32,217 bases of DNA from an uncultured Bacteroidales bacterium. GTDB taxonomy: Bacteria; Bacteroidota; Bacteroidia; Bacteroidales; P3. A program made the translations under genes and the position numbers. The DNA is taken from NCBI GenBank assembly GCA_947165345.1, contig CAMVAA010000011.1:1-32217 (forward strand), written 5' to 3'. Positions 22,902 to 31,361 of this stretch are shown one piece after another (position 1 is the stretch's first letter; each line of letters begins with the position of its first letter). A model generated the notes under the pieces. It was not told the origin of the DNA. It saw only the letters and a program-made list of their open reading frames with translations, and made no database searches.

Positions 22902-24406
22902 AACAACCCCTCAAACTCCTAATCCTCCTCCTCACCGTCGCCCTCGCCCTCCTCGCCCTGTGGCAGGGTCAGACCGTCGCCGACCAGGTCCGCCAGAGCG
23001 AAGAGGCCAAAGTGCGCCTTTGGGCCGCCGCCATCGAACAGCGCAGCAATATGGTTGGTGCCACCCAGCGCTTCTTCGCACAGGCCACCCTCGACGAGCA
23101 GCGCAAAATGAAACTCTACACCGACATACTCCAGTCCTTCAACGACCCTGACCTCTCTGCCGACCTCCGCTTCAGCCTCGCCTACGTAAACTACATCGTC
23201 GACAGCAGCCACACCCCCATCATCATCACCACCGCCAAAGACTCCGTCATCACCGTCCCTCAAGAACTCGCAGGACAGAAACTCAGCGGACAGCTCCTCC
23301 AGGAATACAGCGTCAACAAGCCCTACACCTACAACCTCTGGGGCATGCCCATGACACTCTACTATAAAGAGTCCGAGAACTACACCCAGCTCCGCGATGT
23401 CCTCGACAGCTTCGTCGGCTCCTTCCTCTCCGACATCACACAGAACTCCGTCCTCGTACCCGTCGCCATCGTCGACAGCTCCCGCACACAGCTCCTCGCC
23501 TTCGGCAACCTCGACTCCTCACAGTTCGACACCGAGGCCAAACTCGCCGACCTACTCCAGAGCATGGCCAGCCACAACGACCCCATCCAGCTCACCCTCC
23601 GCGACCGCCCCATCTTCGTCTACTACTCCCCCACCCCTCTCCTCCGCTCCCTCCGCTGGCTCCCTATCTTCTACATCTTCATCGCCGCCGTCCTCCTCCT
23701 CGTCAGCTACTACCTCTTCCGCACCTCCCGCACCATGGAGCAGAACCGCATCTGGGTCGGCCTCGCCAAAGAAACCGCCCACCAGCTCGGCACTCCCCTC
23801 TCCTCCCTCCTCGCCTGGACCGAATACCTACGCGGCAAACAATTCACCGACGAATACGCCTCCGAAGTCGAAAAAGACCTCCACCGCCTCGAGACCGTCG
23901 CTCACCGCTTCTCCAAGATAGGCTCCCTCCCAGAACTCAAAGACCAGGACGTCCGCGCCGCCACCCTCGACGCCGTCCAGTACCTCCAGAGCCGCTCCCC
24001 TCGCCGCGTCCGCTTCGTCGTCTCCTTCCCAGACGACCAGCAGTTCACCGCTCCCCTCAACAGCTACCTCTTCCAGTGGGTAATAGAGAACCTCTGCCGC
24101 AACGCCATCGACGCAATGGACGGCAACCCCGCCGACGGCGACCGCCAGAGCGTCGTCTCCATCGTCGCCTCTCAGGACGCACGCAACATCTACATCGACG
24201 TCTCCGACACCGGCCGCGGAATGACGCCCGCCGTCCAGCGACACATCTTCGACTCCGGCTTCTCCACCAAAAACCGCGGCTGGGGCCTCGGCCTCCCACT
24301 CGCACAGCGCATCATAAACCAATACCACCGCGGGAAGCTATACCTCAAATACTCCCTCCCCGGCCAAGGCTCCACCTTCCGCATCGTCCTGAAGAAGAAA
24401 ACCTGA
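22898..24406 (+). CDS. Membrane sensor histidine kinase (start codon not canonical)
   Basis: The track begins at GTG 23012, but the frame is open upstream to 22889 and encodes KQPLKLLILLLTVALALLAL, a convincing N-terminal membrane helix, so the gene must begin earlier. I set the start at the CTT at 22898, directly before AAA CAA; this is inference, because no ATG, GTG or TTG exists between 22820 and 22936. From there the protein has about 502 residues: helix 1 (about 5-24), a periplasmic sensor region, helix 2 (about 250-272, WLPIFYIFIAAVLLLVSYYLF), then the phospho-acceptor segment ETAHQLGTPLSSLLAW with its His near 292, N-box NLCRNAIDAM, DTGRGM and GWGLGLPLAQRI of the ATPase domain. No clear HAMP motif and no response regulator nearby. 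Third codon positions are almost all C. Confidence 0.85.
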   Translation, partial: LKQPLKLLILLLTVALALLALWQGQTVADQVRQSEEAKVRLWAAAIEQRSNMVGATQRFFAQATLDEQRKMKLYTDILQSFNDPDLSADLRFSLAYVNYIVDSSHTPIIITTAKDSVITVPQELAGQKLSGQLLQEYSVNKPYTYNLWGMPMTLYYKESENYTQLRDVLDSFVGSFLSDITQNSVLVPVAIVDSSRTQLLAFGNLDSSQFDTEAKLADLLQSMASHNDPIQLTLRDRPIFVYYSPTPLLRSLRWLPIFYIFIAAVLLLVSYYLFRTSRTMEQNRIWVGLAKETAHQLGTPLSSLLAWTEYLRGKQFTDEYASEVEKDLHRLETVAHRFSKIGSLPELKDQDVRAATLDAVQYLQSRSPRRVRFVVSFPDDQQFTAPLNSYLFQWVIENLCRNAIDAMDGNPADGDRQSVVSIVASQDARNIYIDVSDTGRGMTPAVQRHIFDSGFSTKNRGWGLGLPLAQRIINQYHRGKLYLKYSLPGQGSTFRIVLKKKT

Positions 24407-24428
24407 TCCCTCCCCCACCAAGACTCCA

Positions 24429-24456
24429 CCACTTACCACTTAACACTTACCACTCC
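24429..24456. repeat. Short heptanucleotide repeat after the histidine kinase
   Basis: Four 7-bp units: CCACTTA, CCACTTA, ACACTTA, CCACTCC. Located 23-50 nt after the kinase stop; like the other heptamer tracts it has no G on the plus strand. Confidence 0.6.
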
Positions 24457-24540
24457 CTCCCGCAGCCCTCCGGTCCCTGTCGGTCATTAATCCATTATTC
24501 ACAGGCAGCGTAATATTTTTCTTAATTATAAATAAATTTG

Positions 24541-24548
24541 TATATTTG
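24541..24548 (+). promoter_or_regulatory. -7 promoter box for the lipoprotein-DUF5723-der genes
   Basis: TATATTTG, an exact TAnnTTTG match, in an AT-rich stretch; a T-rich run (TTTTTC) lies about 20 nt upstream as a weak -33 element. The leader to the lipoprotein ATG is about 75 nt. Confidence 0.7.
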
Positions 24549-24626
24549 CACTATTGGAAGCATCGCCTAAACCGATGCAATACATTAACACTCAATCTAA
24601 TCACAAAACCAAAAACAATATACAGT

Positions 24627-26000
24627 ATGATGAAAAAGATTATCCCCTCCCTGCTCATCTTGGCCGGAGCGGCTATGTTTTCGTCTTGTGGTCTCGACGA
24701 ATTGACCGACATAGCGAAAAACCCCATCCATGTCCGTGGCGAGGCTGACCCCAACTTCGGTCTCCCACTCGTATCCGGACAGGTGCGTCTCGACGAGCTG
24801 TTAGGCATGTTGGGAACCAGCGGCCTTGGTATGGACGAGTACATCAACCAGGACTCGAACACCATCACCCTGAAATACGACATCGACCTGAACGACACCA
24901 TCGAGGCTGGTTCGATGATAAGCGGAAGCGTATCCTCCACGTCGCCGGCGCCAGCCCCCATCCATCGCCCGGCCACCAAGCCCGGCATTGCGACCAAGGG
25001 TATGATAGACCTGAACGATACTGTTATCACGTATCCGCTGGACATCACCTTCTTCAACGACATCGACCACGAAGCCGTGAAGCCCGGCAACCTGGCCATT
25101 GAGTACCTCTGGCTCGACTTCGACGCCACCATTCTGGGCGACTGCCCCGACAACGTCCGCACGCAGATCGAGACGATGGTGAGATGCAGAATCGACCAGA
25201 TACAAATCAAATACACTACCCTGAACGGTAACATCTGCACCTACCACGATGCAGGCCTCGACGCCCTGTCCATCCCCATCAACAACATCCTCACCCCCGA
25301 AGGCAACACCATCCCCCACCAGCACATGAACCTGGCGGAAATCATAGACTCCATGCCCACCCATATCGAGATGTCGTTCAGAATCACCTTCTCGGTCGAC
25401 GAGAGCATCTACGGTACCACGTGGGACGAAATCATGAACTTCCCCGCCATGATGGACTCCATCGGCCTTACCGAGCTCTACTACTCCGGCAACGTGCACG
25501 TGGAGATGCCGCTGTCCATCAAGATCGGCAACCTCCCCTTCAACTTCCCTGTCAACCTGCCCGAAGGCACCGTGCCCGACATCAACGCCATGCTTGACAG
25601 CATCGCCAACGGTCTGGACATCAACATACAGAACTCGAGCCTCTTCCTCGCCCTCGAAAACCACATGCCCCTCGACCTCAACATCTCGGCCCGCCTCAAG
25701 AACGACGCCGGATACCTGGGTGGCAACATCTTCAGCGGCAAGGTACTCGGCGCCCCGGTCGACGCAATGGGCAACGTCTCCGGCGTGGCGGACACCGTAC
25801 TGAAAGCCACCGTCAACAGCGAAACCCTCGACCACCTGGCCCGCGCCACGGAACTCGAGGTCAAACTCGACCTCGGCACCTCGCGTGACCCGCTGGGCAA
25901 CGCACAGTTCGTGAGAATCAACAAGGACGACTTCCTCAAGATAAAGATGTTCGCCAACCTGCATGTGGGAGTCAATGCCGATATCATTGTTAAAGAATAA
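24627..26000 (+). CDS. Putative outer-membrane or periplasmic lipoprotein, unknown function
   Basis: From ATG 24627 (a second ATG follows directly at 24630) the protein has 457 residues. The N-terminus MMKKIIPSLLILAGAAMFSSC ends in a lipobox-like FSSC, so Cys 21 is probably lipidated. The mature part has many Asp, Asn and Ile and long stretches of beta-type alternation, e.g. MPLSIKIGNLPFNFPVNLPEG and LDLNISARLKNDAGYLGG; no enzyme motif was recognised. The track start at 24546 lies inside the promoter leader. It is followed after 18 nt by the barrel-like gene, so the two are probably expressed and perhaps act together at the outer membrane; this pairing is inference. Confidence 0.85.
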   Translation: MMKKIIPSLLILAGAAMFSSCGLDELTDIAKNPIHVRGEADPNFGLPLVSGQVRLDELLGMLGTSGLGMDEYINQDSNTITLKYDIDLNDTIEAGSMISGSVSSTSPAPAPIHRPATKPGIATKGMIDLNDTVITYPLDITFFNDIDHEAVKPGNLAIEYLWLDFDATILGDCPDNVRTQIETMVRCRIDQIQIKYTTLNGNICTYHDAGLDALSIPINNILTPEGNTIPHQHMNLAEIIDSMPTHIEMSFRITFSVDESIYGTTWDEIMNFPAMMDSIGLTELYYSGNVHVEMPLSIKIGNLPFNFPVNLPEGTVPDINAMLDSIANGLDINIQNSSLFLALENHMPLDLNISARLKNDAGYLGGNIFSGKVLGAPVDAMGNVSGVADTVLKATVNSETLDHLARATELEVKLDLGTSRDPLGNAQFVRINKDDFLKIKMFANLHVGVNADIIVKE

Positions 26001-26003
26001 GCC

Positions 26004-26010
26004 AAGGAGG
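26004..26010 (+). promoter_or_regulatory. Perfect Shine-Dalgarno sequence before the DUF5723-like gene
   Basis: AAGGAGG, 8 nt upstream of ATG 26019. The other gene starts I examined in this window do not show such a site, in keeping with the general lack of Shine-Dalgarno use in Bacteroidota. Confidence 0.7.
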
Positions 26011-26018
26011 ACACCATC

Positions 26019-27527
26019 ATGAAAAACAAGACCCTTATCATAGTAGCCTTCGCCCTCCTCGCTTCAGGTGTGGCACACGGTCAGTTCAACGAGACCAACA
26101 ACCTCTTCTACCACACCTTCCGCACCCCGCAGAGCAACCGCCTCAACCCGGCGTTCTTCCCGAACAAGAACACCTTCTACATGAACATACTCTCCCTCGA
26201 CGTGCAGTTTGGCTCCCCGCTCGCCATAGGTGACATAATCAAGCCCGAAACACAAAGTGACGGGAGCAAAATCAACGTCGTCGACATCACCGGTATGCTC
26301 GACCAGCTGACGATAGAGAATCGCTTCCGCTTCGGATTGGACGTGGACCTCTTGAACATCGGTTTCAAGGTCCACAACACCTTCTTCAACGTGGGCGCCC
26401 GATTGAACACCGACATCAACATCGGTTTGCCGATAGACGTCATCAACTTCTTACGCCAGGGCAATGTCCGCACGGTTAACGGTGTGGATGTGCCTGTCGA
26501 GGAGACTGTGCTTGCCGGAAGCAACATCTTCAATGCCCAGATGTTCGGCGAGTTCAGCCTCGGAGCCGGCCATCACTTCGAAGCCCTCAACCTCACCGTC
26601 GGCGCACGCGCGAAGCTGCTCTACGGCATCATGAACCTCAACCTCGACAACACACGCGTCGTCGTCAACACCTACGGTGACAACTTCGACCGCGTCAAAC
26701 TCGACGCTTACTACGAAGTTCAGGCCGCGTCGGTAGTGCCCTTCAACACGGAAGACGACAAGCTCAGCATCGCCATGCCCGGCATCAGTGACATCCTCAG
26801 CTTCAAGAACGCCAACATGGGACTTGCTTTCGACGTCGGAGCCAAGTACGACATGGGCCCCTTCTCGTTCAGCGTGGCCATCCTCGACATCAGCCCCGGA
26901 ATCCACTGGAAGAACAACGTAGGCACAATAACCCCGCAGAACGGACACGACACCATGACGCTGACCGGCGTGAATGTCAGCGACGTCTTCAACGGTGGCG
27001 AGATGAACACCGACACCCTCGTCGCCAGCCTGAAGGAATTCGTCGAAAACCTCAAGCCCAAGTTCAACCTCGGCGGCGACTACTGGTACAGCATTCCCAC
27101 CCGCATCAACGTCGGCGCCAGCTACAGCTTTGCCAAGATGTTCCGCGCCGGCTTCCTCTTCCACGGCCAGCTCGACAAAGGCCTCCTCCCCAAGAAAATC
27201 ACTACCGCCGACGGCAATGTCATAACCCCGGAGAACACCTTCCGCTGGAACTCCACCTTCTCGTTCGGCGTCAACGTCTTCAACTGGATGGAAGTCATCG
27301 CCGCCTCCTCCATCGTCTCCGACGGAGTCAGCAAGTTCAACTTCGTCGACAACTGCCTGAACCCCGGCGTCGGCATCATCCTCACCCCCGCCACCGTCCT
27401 TCAGCTCTACGTGATGGCAGACTACGTCAGCAGCCTGTACGTCACCAAAGCCAAAGCCGCCAACCTCAAATTCGGCCTGAACGTCCTCATCGGAAACGGC
27501 GGAGGAAAACGCGTATCGAGAAACTAA
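26019..27527 (+). CDS. DUF5723-like outer-membrane beta-barrel protein
   Basis: A 502-residue protein with signal peptide MKNKTLIIVAFALLASGVAHGQ. The mature part starts FNETNNLFYHTFRTPQSNRLNPAFFP, a pattern I associate with Bacteroidota DUF5723 proteins: a short plug-like start followed by many amphipathic beta strands with aromatic residues (FRFGLDVDLLNIGFKV, LNLTVGARAKLLYG, RINVGASYSFAKMFRAG), and a C-terminal strand LKFGLNVLIG. Most likely an outer-membrane barrel; substrate unknown. The start is preceded by AAGGAGG at 26004-26010, 8 nt from ATG, a full Shine-Dalgarno sequence that is rare in this phylum. It follows the lipoprotein gene by 18 nt and precedes der by 10 nt. Confidence 0.85.
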   Translation: MKNKTLIIVAFALLASGVAHGQFNETNNLFYHTFRTPQSNRLNPAFFPNKNTFYMNILSLDVQFGSPLAIGDIIKPETQSDGSKINVVDITGMLDQLTIENRFRFGLDVDLLNIGFKVHNTFFNVGARLNTDINIGLPIDVINFLRQGNVRTVNGVDVPVEETVLAGSNIFNAQMFGEFSLGAGHHFEALNLTVGARAKLLYGIMNLNLDNTRVVVNTYGDNFDRVKLDAYYEVQAASVVPFNTEDDKLSIAMPGISDILSFKNANMGLAFDVGAKYDMGPFSFSVAILDISPGIHWKNNVGTITPQNGHDTMTLTGVNVSDVFNGGEMNTDTLVASLKEFVENLKPKFNLGGDYWYSIPTRINVGASYSFAKMFRAGFLFHGQLDKGLLPKKITTADGNVITPENTFRWNSTFSFGVNVFNWMEVIAASSIVSDGVSKFNFVDNCLNPGVGIILTPATVLQLYVMADYVSSLYVTKAKAANLKFGLNVLIGNGGGKRVSRN

Positions 27528-27537
27528 CAACTACTGA

Positions 27538-28842
27538 ATGAACATAATCGCAATCGTAGGCCGCCCCAACGTGGGCAAGTCCACCCTCTTCAACCGCCTC
27601 ACCCAGTCCCGCGACGCAATAGTCGACCCCACCAGCGGCGTCACCCGCGACCGCCAGTACGGCCACTCGGACTGGAACGGGAAGCACTTCTCCATCATAG
27701 ACACCGGAGGCTACGTGATGGGTGGCGACGACCAATTCGAAGAGGAAATCCGCAAACAGGTGGCCCTTGCCGTCGACGAAGCCGACGTAATACTCTTCCT
27801 CTGCGACGCCCGCGAAGGGCTCACCCCGATGGACGAAGACGTGGCCGACATGCTCCGCCGCTGTCCCAAACCCGTCGTGCTGGCTGTGAACAAGGTGGAC
27901 AACTCCGCCCAGATGGAGACCCTTCCGGAATTCTACAGCCTCGGCCTCGGCGACCCCTACCCTATCGCCGGCATCACAGGCAGCGGCACCGGCGACCTGC
28001 TGGACGCCCTCGTCAAAGACTTCGCCGAAGGCGAGGAGAACCCGACAGACGGACTGCCGCGAATAGCCGTCGTGGGGCGCCCCAATGTCGGCAAGAGCTC
28101 CTTCATAAACACCATCACCGGCCAGCAGCGCTCCGTCGTGACCCCCATAGCCGGCACCACCCGCGACTCCATCTACACCCGGTACAACCTCTTCGGATTC
28201 GACTTCAACTTCGTCGACACCGCCGGACTGCGCCGCAAGAGCAAGGTGTCGGAGGACATCGAGTTCTACTCCGTCATGCGGTCGGTACGCGCCATCGAGG
28301 CCGCCGACGTGTGCATACTCATGCTCGACGCCAGCCAGGGGCTCGAACAGCAGGACCTGAACATCTTCTCCCTCGCCCAGCGCAACCACAAGGGCATCGT
28401 CGTCGTCGTCAACAAATGGGACCTCGTGGATAAGGACAACAACACCCACCGCGACTTCGAGAACCTCATCCGCGAACGCATAGCCCCTTTCAGCGACGTT
28501 CCCATCATCTTCACGTCGGTCATCAACAAACAGCGCATCTTCAAGGTCCTCGAGACCGCGCGACAGGTCTACCAAGCCCGCAGCCGGCACATCTCCACCG
28601 CCGAGCTCAACGACAAGCTGCTCCCCATCGTGAAAGAGCAGAACCCGCCGCCCTCGGTAAAAGGTAAATGGGTGAAGATAAAATACATCACCCAGCTCCC
28701 CACCCCCTACCCCCAGTTCGTATTCTTCTGCAACCTGCCGCAGTACGTACGCGACCCCTACAAACGCTTCGTGGAGAACCGCATGCGCGAGCTGTGGGAC
28801 TTCAACGGGGTCCCCATGTCGATTTTCTTCAGGGCCAAGTGA
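27538..28842 (+). CDS. der: Ribosome-assembly GTPase Der (EngA)
   Basis: A 434-residue protein with two GTPase domains in tandem, the mark of Der. First domain: [14 protein letters not shown] at about 7-20, DTGG near 50-53, NKVD near 118. Second domain: [14 protein letters not shown] near 180, DTAGL near 227, NKWD near 294. A KH-like C-terminal domain follows (about 350-434) with [20 protein letters not shown]. Der acts late in 50S subunit assembly and is essential in most bacteria. Length agrees with the family (about 435-490). The gene follows the barrel gene by only 10 nt, so part of its expression depends on the upstream promoter; no internal promoter box was seen. Confidence 0.99.
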   Translation: MNIIAIVGRPNVGKSTLFNRLTQSRDAIVDPTSGVTRDRQYGHSDWNGKHFSIIDTGGYVMGGDDQFEEEIRKQVALAVDEADVILFLCDAREGLTPMDEDVADMLRRCPKPVVLAVNKVDNSAQMETLPEFYSLGLGDPYPIAGITGSGTGDLLDALVKDFAEGEENPTDGLPRIAVVGRPNVGKSSFINTITGQQRSVVTPIAGTTRDSIYTRYNLFGFDFNFVDTAGLRRKSKVSEDIEFYSVMRSVRAIEAADVCILMLDASQGLEQQDLNIFSLAQRNHKGIVVVVNKWDLVDKDNNTHRDFENLIRERIAPFSDVPIIFTSVINKQRIFKVLETARQVYQARSRHISTAELNDKLLPIVKEQNPPPSVKGKWVKIKYITQLPTPYPQFVFFCNLPQYVRDPYKRFVENRMRELWDFNGVPMSIFFRAK

Positions 28843-28903
28843 GGGGAGTGGCATGTTTTTTGCGATAGACAGAACAAAGACAAACAAACAAAAATAGCAA
28901 GCA

Positions 28904-29212
28904 ATGAAAGTAACAGAACAGAATTTCGACGAGCTGCTCGGCCAGAGCCTCCCCGTCATGGTTGATTTCGGCGCCACGTGGTGCGGTCCCTGCAAAGCCC
29001 TTGCGCCTCGCGTAGAAGAGGTGGAAAAAGAATTCGAAGGACGCGCCGTTGTCGGCACCGCCGACGTTGACGAGTGCTCCGACCTCGCCGCCCGCTTCCG
29101 TATCCGCAACGTGCCCACCGTGCTCTTCTTCAAAGGCGGTGAGCTGAAAGACAAATGCGTAGGCCTGGTGGCCAAGGAGACCCTCACCGAGAAGCTCAAC
29201 GCACTGCTTTAG
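28904..29212 (+). CDS. trxA: Thioredoxin
   Basis: A 102-residue thioredoxin with active site WCGPCK at residues 26-31 (Cys 27 and Cys 30), the preceding MVDFGATW strand, and cis-Pro in RNVPTVLFFKGG near 70. No signal peptide, so cytoplasmic disulfide reductase, the electron donor for enzymes such as ribonucleotide or methionine sulfoxide reductases. It lies 61 nt after der, and its TAG stop overlaps the GTG start of the DUF58 gene by one base (TAGTG). No consensus promoter was found in the gap. Confidence 0.98.
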   Translation: MKVTEQNFDELLGQSLPVMVDFGATWCGPCKALAPRVEEVEKEFEGRAVVGTADVDECSDLAARFRIRNVPTVLFFKGGELKDKCVGLVAKETLTEKLNALL

Positions 29213-30138
29213 TGGACCAATCACAGATTTCGCGCTACAAATCGCTGGACTTTTATGCCCGCCAGGTGGTAGAAGGATTCATCACCGGCAGGCATAAAAG
29301 TCCTTTTCACGGTTTCTCGGTGGAGTTCTCCGACTATCGGCAGTACAACCCCGGGGAGAGTACGCGCAACATAGACTGGCACCTCTATGGTCGTACGGAC
29401 CGCCTGTATGTGAAGCAGTTCGAGGAGGAGACCAACCTACGGTGCCAGATTCTTCTCGACCAGAGCAGCTCGATGCTCTTTCCGCTGGAGGGGCACGGCT
29501 ACATAGAGCGGCCGAACAAGCTCACCTTTTCGGCCTATGCCGCCGCCGTGCTGATAGAGTTGCTGCACCGCCAACGCGACGCCTTCGGGCTGACGCTTTT
29601 CTCGTCGACAATCGACGAGCAGACGCCCTGCCGCAGCAACGGCGTCCACCAGCAGCACCTACTGGGTGTGCTTGACGGCCTTCTGCAACCCGTGGACAAG
29701 AACCACAGGCCCCAGCGGACCACCTCCATCGCCCCCACCCTTCACCTCGCTGCCGAGCAGCTGCACCGCCGGTCGCTGGTGGTCATCTTCACCGACGCCT
29801 TTGTGAAAGAGGGGGAGCACGAGGAGCTCTTCGACGCGCTGCGCCACATGAGGCACAACCGCCACGAGGTGGTCATCTTCCACACGTTCCACCGCTCGCA
29901 CGAGCTGCAGCTCGACTACGGCTCGCAGCCGCACCGTTTCATAGACTTGGAAAGCGGGCGTGAGCTGCGTCTGCATCCGCAGCAGGTGGCCGAGGCTTAC
30001 CGCGCCGAGATGGAGCGGCAGCAGCAGGAGCTGCAGCGGCGTGCCATACAATACGGCATAGACTATGTCCCGGTGGATGTGGAACAAGGATTTCACCAGA
30101 TAATACTGCCCTTCCTGCTTCGGCGGAGCAAGATGTGA
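29212..30138 (+). CDS. DUF58-family protein with von Willebrand A-like fold
   Basis: From GTG 29212 the protein has 308 residues; the track start at 29155 lies inside trxA. It contains the DUF58 core FSDYRQYNPGESTRNIDWHL near residues 37-62 followed by QILLDQSSSML near 80, which is the DxSxS metal-site motif of vWA domains. The rest keeps the vWA alternation of strands and helices (RSLVVIFTDAFVKEG near 185, HEVVIFHTF near 220). DUF58 proteins usually lie with MoxR-type AAA+ ATPases and are thought to help assembly or metal insertion, but no MoxR gene is in this window. No membrane helix. Convergent with corA, 11 nt between stops. Confidence 0.92.
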   Translation: MDQSQISRYKSLDFYARQVVEGFITGRHKSPFHGFSVEFSDYRQYNPGESTRNIDWHLYGRTDRLYVKQFEEETNLRCQILLDQSSSMLFPLEGHGYIERPNKLTFSAYAAAVLIELLHRQRDAFGLTLFSSTIDEQTPCRSNGVHQQHLLGVLDGLLQPVDKNHRPQRTTSIAPTLHLAAEQLHRRSLVVIFTDAFVKEGEHEELFDALRHMRHNRHEVVIFHTFHRSHELQLDYGSQPHRFIDLESGRELRLHPQQVAEAYRAEMERQQQELQRRAIQYGIDYVPVDVEQGFHQIILPFLLRRSKM

Positions 30139-30149
30139 GGGGGTGGTGA

Positions 30150-31079
30150 CTACCGCCGCGTCATGCGGCGGAAATAGAATATCAGGAGCACCATCAAGAA
30201 GACCAGTGCGCCGAGAATGACCCAGAAGGCCGTGGTGTTGGCCAGGAAGGGGAAGTCGACATTCATTCCGAAGAAACCAGTCACCAGCGTCAGCGGGAGC
30301 ATGATGGTGTTGAAATAGGTCAGCACCCGCATGATGTCGTTGGTGCGGTTGGTCAGCAAGGAGTCGAAGGTGTGGGAGAGGCCTTCGATGAGTTCGCCGA
30401 AGTCCTCGATGGAGTCGAACATCTTCTGATATTGGTCGAGGATATTGCCCCAGTAGTCTTCCATGTCTATCAGCTCGGGGTCGACAAAGCCCTTGATGCC
30501 GCCGCTTTCGAACATGTGGAGGACCCGCAGTTGCGGGCGGAACGTGGTGTTGAGCAGAATCACATTGCGGCGGGTGACGGAGATCTGCTCGATGATGGAG
30601 CGGGCGCGGCGGTTGAAGATGTCGTAGTTGATGAGGTCCACTTCGGCGCCGACACGCTGCACGAGGGTGTTGGTTTCGAGCATGAGTCGGTTGAGGATGT
30701 TGTAGAGGAGCTGGTCGCTGGTGGACATCATGGCGATGGTGTCTTCGTCGCCGTCGGCGAGGTCGTCCTGAATCTCGTCGAAGAACTTCTTCACCACCCA
30801 GTGGGCCTTGCCGACGGTGATGATGTAGTCGCGGCCCCAGAAAATCTTCACCTCGCGGATGCGGATGAATTTGTTGCCTTTGTCGAAATAGGGGAAGTGG
30901 AGAATAAGGAAATAGTAGTCGTCGTATTCGTCTATCTTGGGACGCTGGTTCACGCTGCGGCAGTCCTCGATGTCGAGGGGGTGGAAATGGAACTCGTTGA
31001 GCAGGACACCGTAGTCAGATTCGCTCGGATTGGTAATGTCGAGCCATCTAAGCGCCTTGAACTGGATTGTTTCTATCAT
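30150..31079 (-). CDS. corA: CorA-family divalent metal ion transporter
   Basis: A 309-residue protein with a large cytoplasmic N-terminal funnel domain (about 1-245) and two C-terminal membrane helices: the first (about 250-272, FNTIMLPLTLVTGFFGMN) ends in the GMN selectivity motif, the second (about 282-303) is AFWVILGALVFLMVLLIFYF and is followed by a basic tail (RRMTRR). This is the standard CorA design for Mg2+ (also Co2+/Ni2+) uptake as a pentamer. Start ATG 31079, with a TATCTTTG box about 80 nt upstream. The 3' end encodes a GC-rich hairpin, but it has no U-tract, so it is not a clear terminator. Confidence 0.97.
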   Translation of the reverse strand: MIETIQFKALRWLDITNPSESDYGVLLNEFHFHPLDIEDCRSVNQRPKIDEYDDYYFLILHFPYFDKGNKFIRIREVKIFWGRDYIITVGKAHWVVKKFFDEIQDDLADGDEDTIAMMSTSDQLLYNILNRLMLETNTLVQRVGAEVDLINYDIFNRRARSIIEQISVTRRNVILLNTTFRPQLRVLHMFESGGIKGFVDPELIDMEDYWGNILDQYQKMFDSIEDFGELIEGLSHTFDSLLTNRTNDIMRVLTYFNTIMLPLTLVTGFFGMNVDFPFLANTTAFWVILGALVFLMVLLIFYFRRMTRR

Positions 31080-31158
31080 TTCCTGGCCTCCTTGAATTTG
31101 TGGTTGAGTGACTGACAGGCAGTGTACTACATCTTATATTCCTCTCTTTTTGACCCTG

Positions 31159-31166
31159 CAAAGATA
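31159..31166 (-). promoter_or_regulatory. -7 promoter box for corA
   Basis: Minus-strand TATCTTTG, exact consensus; the -33 element is weak. Leader about 75 nt. Confidence 0.65.
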
Positions 31167-31236
31167 CATATTTTTTTTGATTGTCGCCACAGAAACGACA
31201 AAAATATCCGATGCGCCGGCCTCGGTTTTCTTTTTT

Positions 31237-31269
31237 TTTGCGGAGGATGGGATTTTATTCTTATATTTG
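31237..31269 (+). promoter_or_regulatory. Promoter of the right-end secreted-protein gene
   Basis: TTTG (31237-31240) and TATATTTG (31262-31269) with a 21-nt spacer, a good Bacteroidota promoter. The leader is about 90 nt to ATG 31362, or about 25 nt to the in-frame ATG at 31296. Confidence 0.75.
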
Positions 31270-31361
31270 CAGTGTTAAACACAAACCTGAACGCTATGAA
31301 TAATAACAATAAGACACTCACATGCAGGGGGTTGTATCTGGACAGGATTTATAATACGCGT

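Noticed and set aside
22820-22910. Telomere-like repeat or chromosome end
   Set aside because: AACCCTA-like units are few and imperfect and are flanked by ordinary genes on both sides.
27487-29199. 570-aa minus-strand ORF
   Set aside because: Antisense shadow of der and trxA, both certain genes.
30153-30171. Bidirectional terminator between the DUF58 gene and corA
   Set aside because: A 7-bp GC stem (CCGCCGC/GCGGCGG) exists but lies within the corA coding end and has no U-tract on either strand.
31127-31321. 64-aa minus-strand ORF upstream of corA
   Set aside because: It covers the corA and right-end promoters, with no convincing protein features; a chance ORF in AT-rich intergenic DNA.
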